Shown in pieces: positions 16,358 through 24,560 of a stretch of DNA of 64,000 nt. Below the pieces are notes generated by a model that was not told the origin of the DNA, ran no database searches, and worked only from the letters and a program-made list of their open reading frames with translations. A program made the position numbers and the translations under genes. The stretch comes from Burkholderiales bacterium (GTDB lineage Bacteria > Pseudomonadota > Gammaproteobacteria > Burkholderiales > SG8-39). Location of the stretch: the NCBI GenBank assembly GCA_014860355.1, contig JACZJV010000169.1:1-64000 (forward strand). Direction: 5' to 3'. Within the stretch, counting starts at the first letter, position 1. Each line of letters opens with the position of its first letter.

Positions 16358-18775
16358 ATGTTTGCACCGTTCAGAATCAAGGTTGGCGCGCGTGCGGTTA
16401 CGCTCGCAGTCGCGCTCGCCACAAGTAGTTTTTCCGCGCAGGCCGTACTCGAGCGGGTCGGCCCCGTAAGCCTGGACCCGACAGCCGCCAGCTACCCGGC
16501 CTGGTACCAGGACACGACCGGCATCGCCCTGGAATACTGCAATCCGCTGAACTCGGCGGAAGTGGCCGGAGGCTGGTGTCTGCTGTTGCCGCCGGACATA
16601 CCGGCGGTGCCCGAAGTGTTCCCTGCGAATTATTTCGACGAACACTTTTACTTTGCTGCAGGCGCGGCGGCGACTGCGAGCCTGTACGACCCCGTACATG
16701 GCAGGGCCTTGCTGGTAATAGCGCAGGAGGCCGCGTTCGCCAATGGGCCGGCCGTGCCCGGCGACCAGGTCACGTTCGCCCGCATCCGGGTCTCGCTGAG
16801 TCCGCTCCCCGCCTCGGGGACCTACCGCTTCATCCATCCGTACGGAGAAGAGGTAATTGAAGGCGTCGCCGGCGACAGAATCTTCTTCACCGATGATGTC
16901 GGCGTCGGCTGCAGCGGACTGTTCAACTGCGCGCTGAAATCGCGCCTGGGACCGTTCCTGATGCCATCGATCACCCCCGGCGGTGCCGAGATGCCCCCGC
17001 TGACCGCGTCGAATCCTACGCCGGATATCGACCCGGCCAACTTCGAGGGCATCTTCATGCCTACGCCCTACCCGAACACCGGCAAGGCCTATATCGCCGA
17101 TCCCAACCGCATCGGTCCGGTCACCGGCAGCGCGCTGCCCGATTTCATCGATTCGACCGGAGCCTCGCGCAACCACAACGTCTTTCGCATCGAAGGGCCC
17201 TCGGGTTCCGGATTGGGTATCGATCCTGCGACCGGTGCACCCGTAGACTGGGTCGAAACCACCAAGTTTCAGCTCATGGGGCGTCTGTACGACGGCACCA
17301 TGCCGGGCCAGGCCAAGATCGACCGCGCCAGCTATACGCGCAATGCGAACGGGCAGAAGCTGGATGTCTATGCGACCGGCGGCGCGGCCACGGCGGCCCG
17401 GTTTCCGGCGCAGCCCGCTCCGGCCAAGATAGTGCCGACGCTGAGCTTTTTCGATGCGCCCTGTGCTGGCACCGTGGACGCCGCGGGCAATATCAAACCG
17501 CCCTATAGCGCCCCGGTGGGCGCGACCGAGACCCAGATGCTCGCCACGGGCCCTGCGTACTGGGGACAGATCCAACCCGCAGTGCTGCCCGCGGCTGTAT
17601 GCGTGAAGAACGGCAATGCGCGCGATGCGGCCGGAAACATCCGGCCGGTATACGCACTGCATGCGGTCACGGACGAAGTCACCGTCACGCAGGCGAACTA
17701 CGATGGCACCGCCGGTACCCTGACGGTGGCGGCCACATCGAGCGACGAGCTGGTCCCCCCGGCGCTGAAGTTGACCTACCGAGGCTACGCGGGCGACCTG
17801 GTCGGCGGGCAGATAGTCGTGCCCAATGTTGTTGTGTCACCCGCCCGCGTAACCGTGCAGTCCAGCGCCGCGGGCCACACAGCCTATATGGTGAACACGG
17901 CTTTCCCGAGTGGAGTCATAGGCGCGGGTACGCCGGTTGCCACCCCGGACAGCTATGCCTTCCCGGAAGATTCGGGCGCGCACGTCCTGACCCTGCTTGC
18001 CAACGATGTGGACGCGGCCGGCGGCACGATATCCCTGACCTCGCTGCCGGTCATCGGTACCGCGGTTGCGAATCTCGACGGAACGGTGAGCTACACCGGG
18101 AAGGTCAATGCCAACGGCGCGGACTCCTTCACCTATACAGTGACGAAGGGCGCACTGGTCTCGTCACCGGCCACCGTGTCGGTCAATCTGACACCGGTGA
18201 ACGATGCGCCGGTGGCGGTCAACGACGATGTGTCTGTTACGGTCGGCGTGCCGACCACGGTCAGCCTGATCGGCAACGATACGGATCCGGACGGCAATGC
18301 GGATGTGGTTGCTGTGGGTTCCTTCACCCAGCCGAACAACGCGGCGGTCACGATCACGGCCGGCGCCACACCGGGAACGGTATCGATCCTGTCCACCGTG
18401 AGCGGAACCTTCACCTTCCGTTATACCGCCCAGGATGCCGCGGGTGCCCAGTCCACAGTCGGTACCGGCAACAACCAGGGCACGGTGACGCTGACGGTGA
18501 ATCCGACGGAAACGGTCAGCATCAACAAGAACCAGTACGACACCGGCAAGGCGACTCTGTCGATGGAAGGCGACGTCAACCCGCCGTCGAATTCGAGCAT
18601 CAAGGTCGAATTCACCAACAACGCGGGTACGGTGCTCGGCCTCGCAGCCAACACCGTCGCGTCGGCAGGACGGTTCAAGGTCAACCAGGCGGTGGCATTG
18701 CCGGCAGGTGCGACGCGACTCCTGGTCACCACCTCGAAAGGGGCGACGGTCACAGGAACCTTGGTCATCAGGTAA
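16358..18775 (+). CDS. Large exported protein with cadherin/Ig-like domains, copy 2
   Basis: 805 residues, a tandem paralog of the gene before it; roughly half or more of the positions are identical by eye along the whole length. The first seven codons and the AAGGAGATTTGCA leader are nearly identical. Signal peptide to SFSAQA. The N-terminal unknown domain keeps AWYQDTTGIALEYC, WCLLLPPDI, FDEHFYFAAGAA, RFIHPYGEE and RNHNVFRIEGPSGSGLG. The repeat domains (ATPDSYAFPEDSGAHVLTLLANDVDAAGG and VNDDVSVTVGVPTTVSLIGNDTDPDGN) carry acidic DxDxxG stretches. The gene ends at 18775 and is followed at once by a strong terminator, so the two genes form one transcription unit. Function unknown; adhesion, matrix or substrate binding are possible. 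Confidence 0.8.
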   Translation: MFAPFRIKVGARAVTLAVALATSSFSAQAVLERVGPVSLDPTAASYPAWYQDTTGIALEYCNPLNSAEVAGGWCLLLPPDIPAVPEVFPANYFDEHFYFAAGAAATASLYDPVHGRALLVIAQEAAFANGPAVPGDQVTFARIRVSLSPLPASGTYRFIHPYGEEVIEGVAGDRIFFTDDVGVGCSGLFNCALKSRLGPFLMPSITPGGAEMPPLTASNPTPDIDPANFEGIFMPTPYPNTGKAYIADPNRIGPVTGSALPDFIDSTGASRNHNVFRIEGPSGSGLGIDPATGAPVDWVETTKFQLMGRLYDGTMPGQAKIDRASYTRNANGQKLDVYATGGAATAARFPAQPAPAKIVPTLSFFDAPCAGTVDAAGNIKPPYSAPVGATETQMLATGPAYWGQIQPAVLPAAVCVKNGNARDAAGNIRPVYALHAVTDEVTVTQANYDGTAGTLTVAATSSDELVPPALKLTYRGYAGDLVGGQIVVPNVVVSPARVTVQSSAAGHTAYMVNTAFPSGVIGAGTPVATPDSYAFPEDSGAHVLTLLANDVDAAGGTISLTSLPVIGTAVANLDGTVSYTGKVNANGADSFTYTVTKGALVSSPATVSVNLTPVNDAPVAVNDDVSVTVGVPTTVSLIGNDTDPDGNADVVAVGSFTQPNNAAVTITAGATPGTVSILSTVSGTFTFRYTAQDAAGAQSTVGTGNNQGTVTLTVNPTETVSINKNQYDTGKATLSMEGDVNPPSNSSIKVEFTNNAGTVLGLAANTVASAGRFKVNQAVALPAGATRLLVTTSKGATVTGTLVIR

Positions 18776-18797
18776 TCGTTCTCCTGGAAGCAAACTG

Positions 18798-18827
18798 GCC
18801 CCGTTCGCAAGAGCGGGGCTTTTTTTT
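18798..18827 (+). terminator. Rho-independent terminator after the exported-protein pair
   Basis: A GC-rich stem (GCCCCGTTC with GAGCGGGGC, one G-T pair, 18798-18819) is followed by eight T residues (18820-18827), 22 bases after the stop of the second gene. Confidence 0.9.
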
Positions 18828-18841
18828 GGTGCGCCCGGCGC

Positions 18842-18981
18842 GCAGGGGACGGTGCACATCCACATGCCGGTGCAGCGATCCACCGCGGGCCCGTGGGCTA
18901 GACCTGCAGCTAAGGCAGTCCAGGCCTGGCTAGGGCGCCGCCGGGCTGCCGCTAACGAGGTCGATGCGACGGCGGATGCGC
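18842..18981 (-). repeat. Direct repeat, copy B (3' end of the lipoprotein gene and its flank)
   Basis: Partner of the repeat at 13370-13511. This copy includes the genuine last codons of the minus-strand lipoprotein gene and about 88 bp beyond its stop. The block starts just after the terminator of the exported-protein pair, so the ~5.3 kb between the copies holds that unit and its leader. Confidence 0.8.
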
Positions 18982-19583
18982 GCGGCGGCAGCACCATCGC
19001 CGGCGACGTCCGCGCGCCGCGCCTGCACACCCAGCCAGGCGAGCAGGGGGCGGCGCCAGCCGTTTGCCGACGCGGTCTCGGTAGCGGCATCGATACCCGG
19101 CGGCGTCATGCGTCCGACGCGAAACAGCACGCCTGCGGCGACCAAGCGCGACATCGGTTCCTCGATTGCGGCGAGCGTGCCGGCATCGCTTGCGCCCGCG
19201 AGCAAGGCGCGGTGGTGTGCCGGCAGCAAGGACGCGTCCAGGCCCTGCCACTTTCCGGCGAGAAAGGCCGCATAGGCGCGCTCGGCCGGACCCGCGTCGG
19301 CGGCAAGCGCTTCAAACCCTGCGCAGTCTTCGAACTCCAGACTCGCCACGCGCGCCGCGCAGCGCACGAGTTCGGCGCGCGCGAGCAGGTCCGGACGGCC
19401 GGTAGCGGCGATGTCGTCGCGCGCGCGCGCGAATTCCTGCTTTGCAAGGCGCGTGTTGCCGGCGTAGTAGGCCGCCGTGAATCCTTGCAGCGCGGCGTGT
19501 GCATTTGCCTGCCAGTCGGGCGGCGCAGGCGCGCCGGCGCACGCCGCCAGCAGCAGTGCCGCCGCGGGCAGGAGCACTTTCAT
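18930..19583 (-). CDS. Putative lipoprotein, last gene of an Mla-like cluster
   Basis: 217 residues from ATG 19583, which overlaps the MCE gene stop (ATGA). The N-terminus MKVLLPAAALLLAACAGAP is a lipoprotein signal with the lipobox LAAC. The rest is alanine- and arginine-rich and mostly helical, possibly with TPR-like repeats (ANAHAALQGFTAAYYAGNTRLAKQEFARARDD). Coupling to an MCE-domain protein and a permease suggests a periplasmic or outer-membrane partner in lipid transport. It does not look like the usual PqiC-type auxiliary lipoprotein. Its last codons are duplicated at 13370-13511. Confidence 0.7.
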   Translation of the reverse strand: MKVLLPAAALLLAACAGAPAPPDWQANAHAALQGFTAAYYAGNTRLAKQEFARARDDIAATGRPDLLARAELVRCAARVASLEFEDCAGFEALAADAGPAERAYAAFLAGKWQGLDASLLPAHHRALLAGASDAGTLAAIEEPMSRLVAAGVLFRVGRMTPPGIDAATETASANGWRRPLLAWLGVQARRADVAGDGAAAARIRRRIDLVSGSPAAP

Positions 19584-20560
19584 GGCAGCTTCAGCTCCGT
19601 GTCGCGCGCGAACGGCCACTTGCGGTTGATTTCGTCCACCAGATGCGCAACCTTGCGCAGGCTCGCCTCCACATCGGTGCGCAGAGCGGCGAGGTCGGCG
19701 GTGGCCGCGCGCGTGTTCGCGCCGATCGCCTGCGCCTCGGCGAGCACCGCATCGACTTTCTTCAGGCTATCGCGCGCATCGCGCAGCATCGCGTTCAACT
19801 GTGCGAGCGCCTTTTGCGTTTCGTCCATCACGCCGGCTGCGCCGAACACGCGTTCGTCGGTCTTGGACAGCATGCGCTCGAGTTTGAGCGAGACTTCGCC
19901 CACGGACCCGAGCAGCGCGTAGGCGCGATCGAGCGCGCTGATCACCTTCTTCGCATTTTCCTCGCTGCCGAGCACGCCCGCGAGCGCGCCATAGCGGCCT
20001 TTCATGCGTTCGGTAAGCGTCTGCACATTGGCAATACTGGCGCTCAAGCTCGAATCTGCGCCCGATATGCGCTCCAGGTTTTCGAGCAGGGCGCGCATGG
20101 TGGCGATCAAACGCGGGATCTCCGCACTCGCATCGCCGCGCAGCACCGGACGCATCGCCCCATCGGGCAGGGGCGGATCGTCCAGCACCCCGCTGTAGGC
20201 GCGGATGCGGGTGTCACCGACCAGTCCGCTCTCCATGGTGAATACGCTGGAGGTGCGCAGCCAGCGGGCATCCTTTTCCGGCACGTCAATGAGGATGCGC
20301 GCCTTGCCGTCCTCGGCGAGTTCGATGCGCTGCACGCGCCCGATCGGAAAGCCGGAAAAGGTCAGATCCATGCCGACCTTGGCGCCTTCGGAGTTGTCCG
20401 AAACCAGCACCAGCCGCTGCGTCTTCTCGAACACGCCGCGCGCGTACATCACATAGCCGAGAAAGCCGCAGATCAGCGCCAGGGTCAGCGCGAGCAGGAG
20501 CGCAGCCTTGAACTCGACGTGGGGAATCAGCGGCGCGGGCTGTTCGGAGTCGGGCGGCAT
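19580..20560 (-). CDS. MCE-domain (MlaD-like) protein
   Basis: 326 residues. A single N-terminal membrane helix (AALLLALTLALICGFLGYVMYA) precedes one MCE domain with VLVSDNSEGAKVGMDLTFSGFPIGRVQRIEL (about residues 50-85). A long helical C-terminal region (about 150-310) with heptad-like character follows and can form a tube or coiled coil. MCE proteins ring together in the periplasm to carry phospholipid between membranes. The gene lies between the permease (19 bp upstream) and the lipoprotein (overlapping). The usual ATPase gene is missing here and must come from elsewhere if the system works. Confidence 0.85.
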   Translation of the reverse strand: MPPDSEQPAPLIPHVEFKAALLLALTLALICGFLGYVMYARGVFEKTQRLVLVSDNSEGAKVGMDLTFSGFPIGRVQRIELAEDGKARILIDVPEKDARWLRTSSVFTMESGLVGDTRIRAYSGVLDDPPLPDGAMRPVLRGDASAEIPRLIATMRALLENLERISGADSSLSASIANVQTLTERMKGRYGALAGVLGSEENAKKVISALDRAYALLGSVGEVSLKLERMLSKTDERVFGAAGVMDETQKALAQLNAMLRDARDSLKKVDAVLAEAQAIGANTRAATADLAALRTDVEASLRKVAHLVDEINRKWPFARDTELKLP

Positions 20561-20579
20561 GCTTGCTAGGCCGGGCGCA

Positions 20580-21395
20580 TCAAATATACTTCACTGCGAG
20601 GGATGCGCCCTCTACCACCACCAGTACGAGGAAAAGGCGCACCATGCCGCGCAATACCGCCACCGGCGCGAGGCGAAACTCGCGCGGTGTATCCAGGCTG
20701 GCGGTAATCGGAATCACCGCCACCGCGAGACCGAACAGCAGCGTCTTCAGGGCGAGGCCTATCGCAACCTGCGGGTCGAACACCTGGCCGACCATGCGCG
20801 TAAAGCCGGTAAGGCCCCAGGGCGAGAAGCCGTAGACGCCGACGTAGGCGAGCACCAGCCCGATCACGCCACTGACCGTGGTAAGCGCAACCACCGACAG
20901 CGCGCTGCCGATCACCCGCGGCACGAGCTCGCGTCGCAGCGGATCGGCGCCCGCGCGCCGCATCGCCTGGAAGTCGCCGCGGATGTGCAGCAGTGCGACT
21001 TCGGTGTTGATCGCTGCGCCCGAGCGCAGCGCGACGAACAGCGCGGCAAACAGCGGAACCAGCTCCAGCACCAGCACGCGCACCACCAGTTCGAGCGCAT
21101 ACTGCGTCAGTCCGTAGCTCTGTGCGCTCGCAACGACGATGCGGATCAGTATCATGCTGAGCAGTGCGGCGAGGAGCGTGAACCAGGGCAGGACCTGCCA
21201 GGCGGAGAAATAGATCTGCTTCGCCGTCACCGCGCGGTTTTCCCTGTCGTAGGTGGCGGGCGACAGCGCCATCACCAGCGCCAGCGCGCCAAAGTGAAAG
21301 ACGCGCCACCAGCTGGCGACCCACCCGATGAACGCCGCCAGTAGTTCGCCGGTGGCGCGGGCCAATTCGCGTGGCAATGAACTGGTCTGTCGCAT
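20580..21395 (-). CDS. MlaE-family ABC transporter permease
   Basis: 271 residues from ATG 21395 (MRQTSSLPRELARATGELL). The longer open frame continues into moeA sequence and is not used. It has about five to six membrane helices. The MlaE family block is ALFVALRSGAAINTEVALLHIRGDFQAMRRAGADPLRRELVPRVIG, containing the coupling region for the ATPase. MlaE permeases drive lipid movement between inner and outer membrane with an MlaF-type ATPase and an MCE protein. It is followed by the MCE gene on the same strand. moeA upstream (stop 21446) is on the same strand but functionally unrelated. Confidence 0.87.
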   Translation of the reverse strand: MRQTSSLPRELARATGELLAAFIGWVASWWRVFHFGALALVMALSPATYDRENRAVTAKQIYFSAWQVLPWFTLLAALLSMILIRIVVASAQSYGLTQYALELVVRVLVLELVPLFAALFVALRSGAAINTEVALLHIRGDFQAMRRAGADPLRRELVPRVIGSALSVVALTTVSGVIGLVLAYVGVYGFSPWGLTGFTRMVGQVFDPQVAIGLALKTLLFGLAVAVIPITASLDTPREFRLAPVAVLRGMVRLFLVLVVVEGASLAVKYI

Positions 21396-21445
21396 GCGCC
21401 GATGATACACCCGCGAATCCGGGGGGTGTTCCCGCGCCGCGTATC

Positions 21446-22723
21446 CTAGACCAGGCCGTCGAACAGCTGCACCTGCACCTGCTCGCCGGGTTTGACCGAG
21501 CCGCGCCCGTGTTCGAGCACGATGAAGCAGTTGGCCTCGGACATCGAGCGCAGTACGCCCGAACCCTGCGCGCCGGTCGGACATACGCGCCACTGCCCGT
21601 GGTCGTCTGGCGCGAGGATGCCGCGCTGGAATTCGGTGCGCCCCGGGTTCTTCTTGATTGCGGCGGTGCACGGCGCCTGCAACAGCGGTAGCGCGCAGTC
21701 GTCGTTGCGGCCCGAGAGGGCGAGCAGCGCCTCGCGCACGAACTGATAGAAGGTCACCATCACCGCAACCGGGTTGCCGGGCAGGCCGAAGAAGTGCGCC
21801 GCGTTTCCCGCGTGCGCGATCTTGCCGAAGGCCATGGGCCGGCCCGGCTTCATCGCGATCTTCCAGAACACGACTTCGCCGAGCTTGCCCAGCAGTTCGC
21901 GGATGAAATCGGCTTCGCCCACCGACACGCCGCCCGAGGTGATGACTGCGTCGGCGTCCGCGGCCGCGGTCTTGAGCGCGTGCTCCAGGCTCACCGGATC
22001 GTCGCGCACCACCCCCATGTCGATGATGTCGCAGTTCAAGCGCGACAACATGCCGTAGAGCGTATAGCGGTTGCTGTCGTACACCTCGCCTTCGGCCAGT
22101 TGCGTACCGACCGAGCACAGTTCATCGCCGGTGGAAAAGAAGGCCACGCGCAGGCGCCGGCGCACCGCGACTTCTGCCAGGCCCAGCGACGCGAGCAGAC
22201 CGAGCTGGGCCGGACCGATGGCCGTGCCCGAGCGCAGCACCGCCTTGCCCACGGCGAGATCCTCGCCCGCGAGGCGCCGGTTCTGTCCCCGCTTCTGCCC
22301 AGCCGGGATGCGCACGCTGTCGCCCTCGGCCTGCACCAGTTCCTGTATCACCACCGTGTCGGTGCCCCTGGGCATTACCGCGCCGGTCATGATGCGCACG
22401 CACTCGCCTTTGCCCACGCTGCCCTCGAACTGGCGTCCGGCGTAAGCGCTGCCGGCCAGGCGCAGCACGGTTTCGGCCTCGGGCGCGAGTTCGGAATGCA
22501 GCAGCGCGTAGCCGTCCATGGCCGAATTGTCGTGCGCGGGCACATCGAGCGTGGATACGATGTCCTCTGCCAGCACGCGCCCCAGGGCCGAGCGCACCGC
22601 GAGCCTTTCATTGGTGGCGACCGGGGTGATGAATGCGCGCACGACCGCGCGCGCCTGGTCCACCGCGAGCGCCTCGGGGTCGTACGCGTCCATGCAACTG
22701 GTGATCTGCTCTAGTGTCGTCAT
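21446..22723 (-). CDS. moeA: Molybdopterin molybdenumtransferase MoeA (first copy)
   Basis: 425 residues. MoeA inserts molybdate into adenylated molybdopterin, the last step of Mo-cofactor synthesis. Family blocks: MDGYALLHSE and RIMTGAVMPRGTDTVVIQE in the N-terminal domains; VAFFSTGDEL, YDSNRYTLYGML and TSGGVSVGEADF in the MogA-like domain; MKPGRPMAFG and FFGLPGNPVAVMVTF near the active site; and a C-terminal beta domain ending VQVQLFDGLV. It starts 15 bases after mobA, with GGGAGA as ribosome site. A second moeA lies at 43837. Two copies in an organism that also imports tungstate could reflect Mo versus W specialisation. Confidence 0.96.
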   Translation of the reverse strand: MTTLEQITSCMDAYDPEALAVDQARAVVRAFITPVATNERLAVRSALGRVLAEDIVSTLDVPAHDNSAMDGYALLHSELAPEAETVLRLAGSAYAGRQFEGSVGKGECVRIMTGAVMPRGTDTVVIQELVQAEGDSVRIPAGQKRGQNRRLAGEDLAVGKAVLRSGTAIGPAQLGLLASLGLAEVAVRRRLRVAFFSTGDELCSVGTQLAEGEVYDSNRYTLYGMLSRLNCDIIDMGVVRDDPVSLEHALKTAAADADAVITSGGVSVGEADFIRELLGKLGEVVFWKIAMKPGRPMAFGKIAHAGNAAHFFGLPGNPVAVMVTFYQFVREALLALSGRNDDCALPLLQAPCTAAIKKNPGRTEFQRGILAPDDHGQWRVCPTGAQGSGVLRSMSEANCFIVLEHGRGSVKPGEQVQVQLFDGLV

Positions 22724-22738
22724 GCCTGGTGTTCTCCC

Positions 22739-23338
22739 TTACAGCTTCTGCTTGTTCGACTGAAGCGCATTGAGTTCATCGCTGGTATTGATGTTGGAAA
22801 AGGCATCCGCCTCGTCATCGAACGCGACCTCGGCGAGGCGCAGCGTCGCATACCAGGCGTCGACCTTGCGCCCGCCGTTCCCGAGGAAGTCGGCGAGGTG
22901 CTCGAGCACGCCGCTGCGCACCAGACAGAATACCGGCTGCTGCCAGCGGCCGGTCTTGGCCACCGCGATCTCGGCGCCCGAACCTTCCAGCGCGGCAAAC
23001 ATGCGCGCGACCAGATCATCGGGCAGAAACGGCGAGTCGCAGGGCACCGAGACGAGATAGGGCCGGCGCGAGACGCACAGGCCGGCGTGCAGCCCGGCAA
23101 GCGGACCGGCAAATGGCCCGATGGCGTCGCCGACCACGGGCACGCCCAGGCTCGCGTAGGCCTCGTGATTCTGGTTGGCGTTGACGATGATGCCGCCCAC
23201 CTGCGGCGCGAGGCGCTCGTAGACGTGGTCCACTAGACGCTTGCCGCGGAAATCCTGCAGGCCCTTGTCCACGCCGCCCATGCGCCGGCCCTGGCCGCCG
23301 GCGAGGATCAGTCCCGTGATTGGATTGGTGTCTGTCAT
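22739..23338 (-). CDS. mobA: Molybdenum cofactor guanylyltransferase MobA
   Basis: 199 residues. MobA joins GMP from GTP to Mo-molybdopterin, giving the MGD cofactor used by formate dehydrogenase and other DMSO-reductase-family enzymes. The N-terminal nucleotide-binding motif LILAGGQGRRMGGVDKGLQDFRGK and the metal-site segment VPCDSPFLPDDLVARM are present. So is GPFAGPLAGLHAGL and the C-terminal FSNINTSDELNAL. First gene of a mobA-moeA unit. The MGD-binding formate dehydrogenase is encoded 7 kb away on the other strand. Confidence 0.96.
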   Translation of the reverse strand: MTDTNPITGLILAGGQGRRMGGVDKGLQDFRGKRLVDHVYERLAPQVGGIIVNANQNHEAYASLGVPVVGDAIGPFAGPLAGLHAGLCVSRRPYLVSVPCDSPFLPDDLVARMFAALEGSGAEIAVAKTGRWQQPVFCLVRSGVLEHLADFLGNGGRKVDAWYATLRLAEVAFDDEADAFSNINTSDELNALQSNKQKL

Positions 23339-23484
23339 GCCGACATTCTATCGGCTCGTGCGGGTCCGGTGCGAATCGTGGTTTCGCCTAGGGAAGCACC
23401 TGCCCATGGATTTCGTCCGGGCTTGCACTATAATCGCGCAAACGGGGCGCGGCGCGCCCCGTCCTCGTTTTCCGGCGCAGCACC

Positions 23485-24381
23485 TTGACTCCTGAACATC
23501 GCAAGCACTGGGCGTACGCCCTGATTTTTATCACCCCGGCGCTGTGGAGCGTCAATTATCTGGTCGGCCGCAGCGCGGTGGACACGGTGGCACCGCACGC
23601 GCTGGCCTTCGGCCGCTGGCTGATCGCATTCGTGCTGCTGGCGGCGATGTCCTGGCGCGAACTCGCCGCGCATCCGATCGCGATCCGGCGCGGGTGGAAG
23701 CAGAGTCTCGTACTGGGCGCGCTCGGCATGTGGATCTGCGGCGCTTTCGTCTACCTGGGCGCGCGCACCACCGTGGCCACCAATATCGCGCTGATCTACT
23801 CCACTTCGCCGGTGATGATTGCGCTCATGTCCCGCTTCGTGCTGAAGGAGCGCATGGGCGCGCTGCAGCTGTTCGGTGTGGCGCTCGCCTTTGCGGGCGT
23901 GCTGCACATCGTGCTCAAGGGCCGATGGGGCGGACTGGCCCAGGTGGAATTCACCGTCGGAGACGCCTGGATTCTGGCGGCGATGCTCTCCTGGACCGCA
24001 TACTCGCTGCTGCTCAAGGCATGGCCGAGCCCGTTCGGGCCAGCGGCGCGCCTGACGCTCATCATGGCTGGCGGACTGCTGGTGCTTGCGCCGCTGACCG
24101 TGGCCGAGGCCCTGCTGTACATGCCGACGCAGGTTTCCTGGGCCAGCTTCGGTTACGTACTGGCCGCAGCGCTGTTTCCCGGGCTCGGGGCCTACCTCGC
24201 CTATTCCTACATGCAGCGCGAGCTCGGCGCGGCGCGCGTCGGCGTGGTGCTCTACCTGGGGCCGATCTATGCGGCGGCCAGCGCCTGGCTGGTGCTGGGC
24301 GAGCCGGTGCAAAGTTTTCATTGGGTGGGCGCGGCATTGATTCTGCCGGGGATATACCTGTCGACGCGGCCCGCCCGCTGA
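23485..24381 (+). CDS. EamA/DMT-family transporter
   Basis: 298 residues, ten membrane helices in two EamA halves, as in the drug/metabolite transporter family. The N-terminus TPEHRKHWAYALIFITPALWSVNYLVGRSAV is typical. The first codon is TTG 23485; no ATG or GTG fits better. A TATAAT (23429-23434) lies 50 bases upstream as a likely -10. Substrates of such exporters (amino acids, nucleotides, sugars, drugs) cannot be predicted from sequence. It sits alone on the plus strand between mobA and fdhD, interrupting an otherwise minus-strand cofactor block. Confidence 0.85.
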   Translation: MTPEHRKHWAYALIFITPALWSVNYLVGRSAVDTVAPHALAFGRWLIAFVLLAAMSWRELAAHPIAIRRGWKQSLVLGALGMWICGAFVYLGARTTVATNIALIYSTSPVMIALMSRFVLKERMGALQLFGVALAFAGVLHIVLKGRWGGLAQVEFTVGDAWILAAMLSWTAYSLLLKAWPSPFGPAARLTLIMAGGLLVLAPLTVAEALLYMPTQVSWASFGYVLAAALFPGLGAYLAYSYMQRELGAARVGVVLYLGPIYAAASAWLVLGEPVQSFHWVGAALILPGIYLSTRPAR

Positions 24382-24416
24382 CTTGGATTCTGCCGCACTC
24401 TGGTTGCCGTCAGCAA

Positions 24417-24496
24417 TGTCATCCCGAGCAAAGCGGGGGATCTGCTTTGCAAATGAACAAGAAGCAGATTCCTCGGGCGATGCCCTCGGAATGACA
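24417..24496. repeat. REP/MITE-like imperfect palindrome
   Basis: TGTCATCCCGAG (24417-24428) pairs with CTCGGAATGACA (24485-24496), 11 of 12. Inside, GATCTGCTT and AAGCAGATT also pair, so the 80 bases can fold into one long hairpin. Such TGTCATTCCGAG-type elements are dispersed in many bacterial genomes. A second partial TTGGAATGACG lies at 24530-24540. It occupies the gap between convergent eamA and fdhD genes. Confidence 0.7.
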
Positions 24497-24560
24497 TTTC
24501 ATTCTGCAACCTGTCCTCAGGCTGCGCCCTTGGAATGACGCCTCACTGCGTAACGGATTC

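Noticed and set aside
20580-22118. Long open frame of 512 codons reading through permease and moeA
   Set aside because: Only the part after 21395 encodes a recognisable permease; the upstream part is the antisense-frame shadow of moeA.
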